Shown one piece after another: positions 5,072-6,184 of a stretch of 6,184 nucleotides of DNA (its first letter is position 1; the number at the start of each line of letters is the position of its first letter). Source of the DNA: Candidatus Aminicenantota bacterium (GTDB taxonomy: Bacteria > Acidobacteriota > Aminicenantia > S016-38); contig JAMOUL010000295.1 of assembly GCA_027062035.1 (NCBI GenBank), positions 1 to 6,184 of the forward strand, in the 5' to 3' direction. Under the pieces are notes generated by a model. It worked only from the letters and a program-made list of their open reading frames with translations. It searched no databases and was not told where the DNA came from. The translations under genes were made by a program, and so were the position numbers.

Positions 5072-6184
5072 ATGTTTGCAACCATAGAAGAAGCCTTAGA
5101 AGACATAAAAGCCGGCAGGATGATCATCGTGGTGGATAACGAGGATAGGGAAAATGAGGGTGATCTCGTAATGGCCGCAGAAAAGGTAACCCCTGAGGCT
5201 ATAAACTTCATGGCCAGCAAGGCCAGAGGGCTAATCTGTGTTTCCATAACAAAGGAAAGGGCAGAAGAGCTTGATCTTCCACCTATGGTGGTCGACAATA
5301 CTGCTCCCTATAAAACAGCATTTACAGTATCCGTGGATGCTGTAGAAGGAACAACCACGGGAATTTCGGCCTTTGACAGAGCCACCACCATAAAAAAACT
5401 TATAGACCCAGAGGCTAAACCCTCTGACTTTGGAAAACCCGGACATGTATTTCCCATAGTGGCTAAGAAGGGAGGAGTACTGGAAAGAACAGGGCACACT
5501 GAAGCTTCCCTCGACCTTGCAAGGCTTGCAGGATTATATCCTGCTGGAGTAATGTGTGAGATCATGAACGAGGATGGAACAATGGCCCGCCTTCCTCAAC
5601 TAAAGAAGTTTGCGGAGGAGCACGGTCTGAAAATAATAAAAATAGAAGACCTTATAAAATACAGAATGGAAAGGGAATCTCTCGTCAGAGAGGTTGCCAG
5701 CGCTGACCTCCCAACAAAATACGGTCATTTTACCCTCAGGCTGTTTGAGGACATAATACATCACCAGCCCTATGCAGCCCTTGTGAAGGGGGAAATAAAG
5801 GAGGACGAAGCTGTCCTTGTAAGAGCCCATTCACAATGTCTCACAGGAGATACCTTCGGATCGCTCCGCTGCGACTGTGGAGAACAACTCCACAGGGCAA
5901 TGGAAATGATAGAAAAGGAAGGGAAGGGTGTAATTCTCTATATCCTCAACCATGAAGGGAGAGGAATAGGTCTTGCCAACAAAATAAAGGCATATGAACT
6001 ACAGGATCATGGGTACGACACTGTAGAGGCAAACAAAAAACTTGGTTTCAAGGAAGATGAGAGGGATTTCGGGATGGGAGCCCAGGTTTTAAGGGCTGTT
6101 GGGGTAAGAAAGATGAGACTTCTTACCAATAATCCAAAAAAATTCGTTGCCCTTGCCGGTTACGGGCTGGAAATAGTAGAAAGG
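5072..6184 (+). CDS. ribBA: RibBA: 3,4-dihydroxy-2-butanone 4-phosphate synthase / GTP cyclohydrolase II (C-terminus outside window)
   Basis: 371 codons are visible and the frame is open at the edge; full RibBA proteins are about 400 residues, so roughly 30 are missing. The N-terminal half (about 1-200) makes the four-carbon unit from ribulose 5-phosphate: DNEDRENEGD (22-31) with metal-binding Glu27, TGISAFDRATTI (96-107), and RTGHTEA (139-145) with His142. The C-terminal half (about 206 on) opens GTP to the first pyrimidine intermediate: the zinc motif C-x10-C-x-C is Cys256, Cys267, Cys269 within SQCLTGDTFGSLRCDCG, followed by EGRGIGL (295-301), KAYELQD with Tyr308, and LLTNNPKK (350-357). 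Both active sites look intact, so both reactions that start riboflavin synthesis are expected in the cytoplasm. Small deviations are Lys122 in KPGHVFP (usually Arg) and Asn293-His294 before EGRGIG (usually Arg-Gln). The ATG is fixed by AAGGAGG at 5060-5066. Other rib genes may follow outside the window. Confidence 0.96.
   Translation, partial: MFATIEEALEDIKAGRMIIVVDNEDRENEGDLVMAAEKVTPEAINFMASKARGLICVSITKERAEELDLPPMVVDNTAPYKTAFTVSVDAVEGTTTGISAFDRATTIKKLIDPEAKPSDFGKPGHVFPIVAKKGGVLERTGHTEASLDLARLAGLYPAGVMCEIMNEDGTMARLPQLKKFAEEHGLKIIKIEDLIKYRMERESLVREVASADLPTKYGHFTLRLFEDIIHHQPYAALVKGEIKEDEAVLVRAHSQCLTGDTFGSLRCDCGEQLHRAMEMIEKEGKGVILYILNHEGRGIGLANKIKAYELQDHGYDTVEANKKLGFKEDERDFGMGAQVLRAVGVRKMRLLTNNPKKFVALAGYGLEIVER

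Noticed and set aside
5014..5830. Minus-strand open frames opposite ribBA
   Set aside because: They are antisense to highly conserved RibBA motifs and show no family features or ribosome sites of their own.

Overview
This window is bacterial chromosomal DNA with seven protein genes, two of them cut by the window edges. Genes have clear AGGAGG-type ribosome binding sites, and the promoters I can see are sigma70-like. Arginine is coded mostly by AGA/AGG, isoleucine often by ATA, and the proteins are rich in Lys and Glu. That mix is typical of a thermophilic or deep-branching bacterium of moderate GC content, but the species cannot be named from this sequence. There are no tRNA or rRNA genes, CRISPR arrays, insertion sequences or clear terminators, and no gene-free stretch longer than about 110 bases.

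Right side (about 4990-6184): a 78-base divergent intergenic region separates ribBA (plus strand, C-terminus cut by the window end) from a histidine-phosphatase gene (minus strand). Both directions have extended -10 promoters, and an imperfect palindrome lies between them. RibBA is the bifunctional enzyme that starts both branches of riboflavin synthesis.

Middle (3697-4361): a small unfamiliar gene encodes a Lys-rich protein whose C-terminal half looks like a winged helix. Its promoter is strong, and its 17-bp spacer is an almost complete inverted repeat (ACAAATT-N3-AATTTGT). This suggests a regulator controlling its own gene. The next intergenic region, in front of the symporter gene, holds a second AAATTT-type inverted repeat over a candidate -35 element.

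Left side (1-3696, minus strand): four tightly spaced genes look like one operon. In order of transcription they are a sodium:solute symporter family transporter, a SAM-dependent methyltransferase with a long helical N-terminal extension (overlapping the symporter gene), a Yip1-family membrane protein, and the start of an exported beta-propeller protein that resembles the N-terminal domain of S9 dipeptidyl peptidases. Three of the four products are membrane-embedded or exported, so the group may concern the cell envelope or nutrient uptake. No common pathway can be shown.

Nothing here is clearly a new system. The best leads are the putative self-regulating small winged-helix gene, the Asn in place of the usual catalytic Glu in the histidine phosphatase, and the mirrored divergent promoters.
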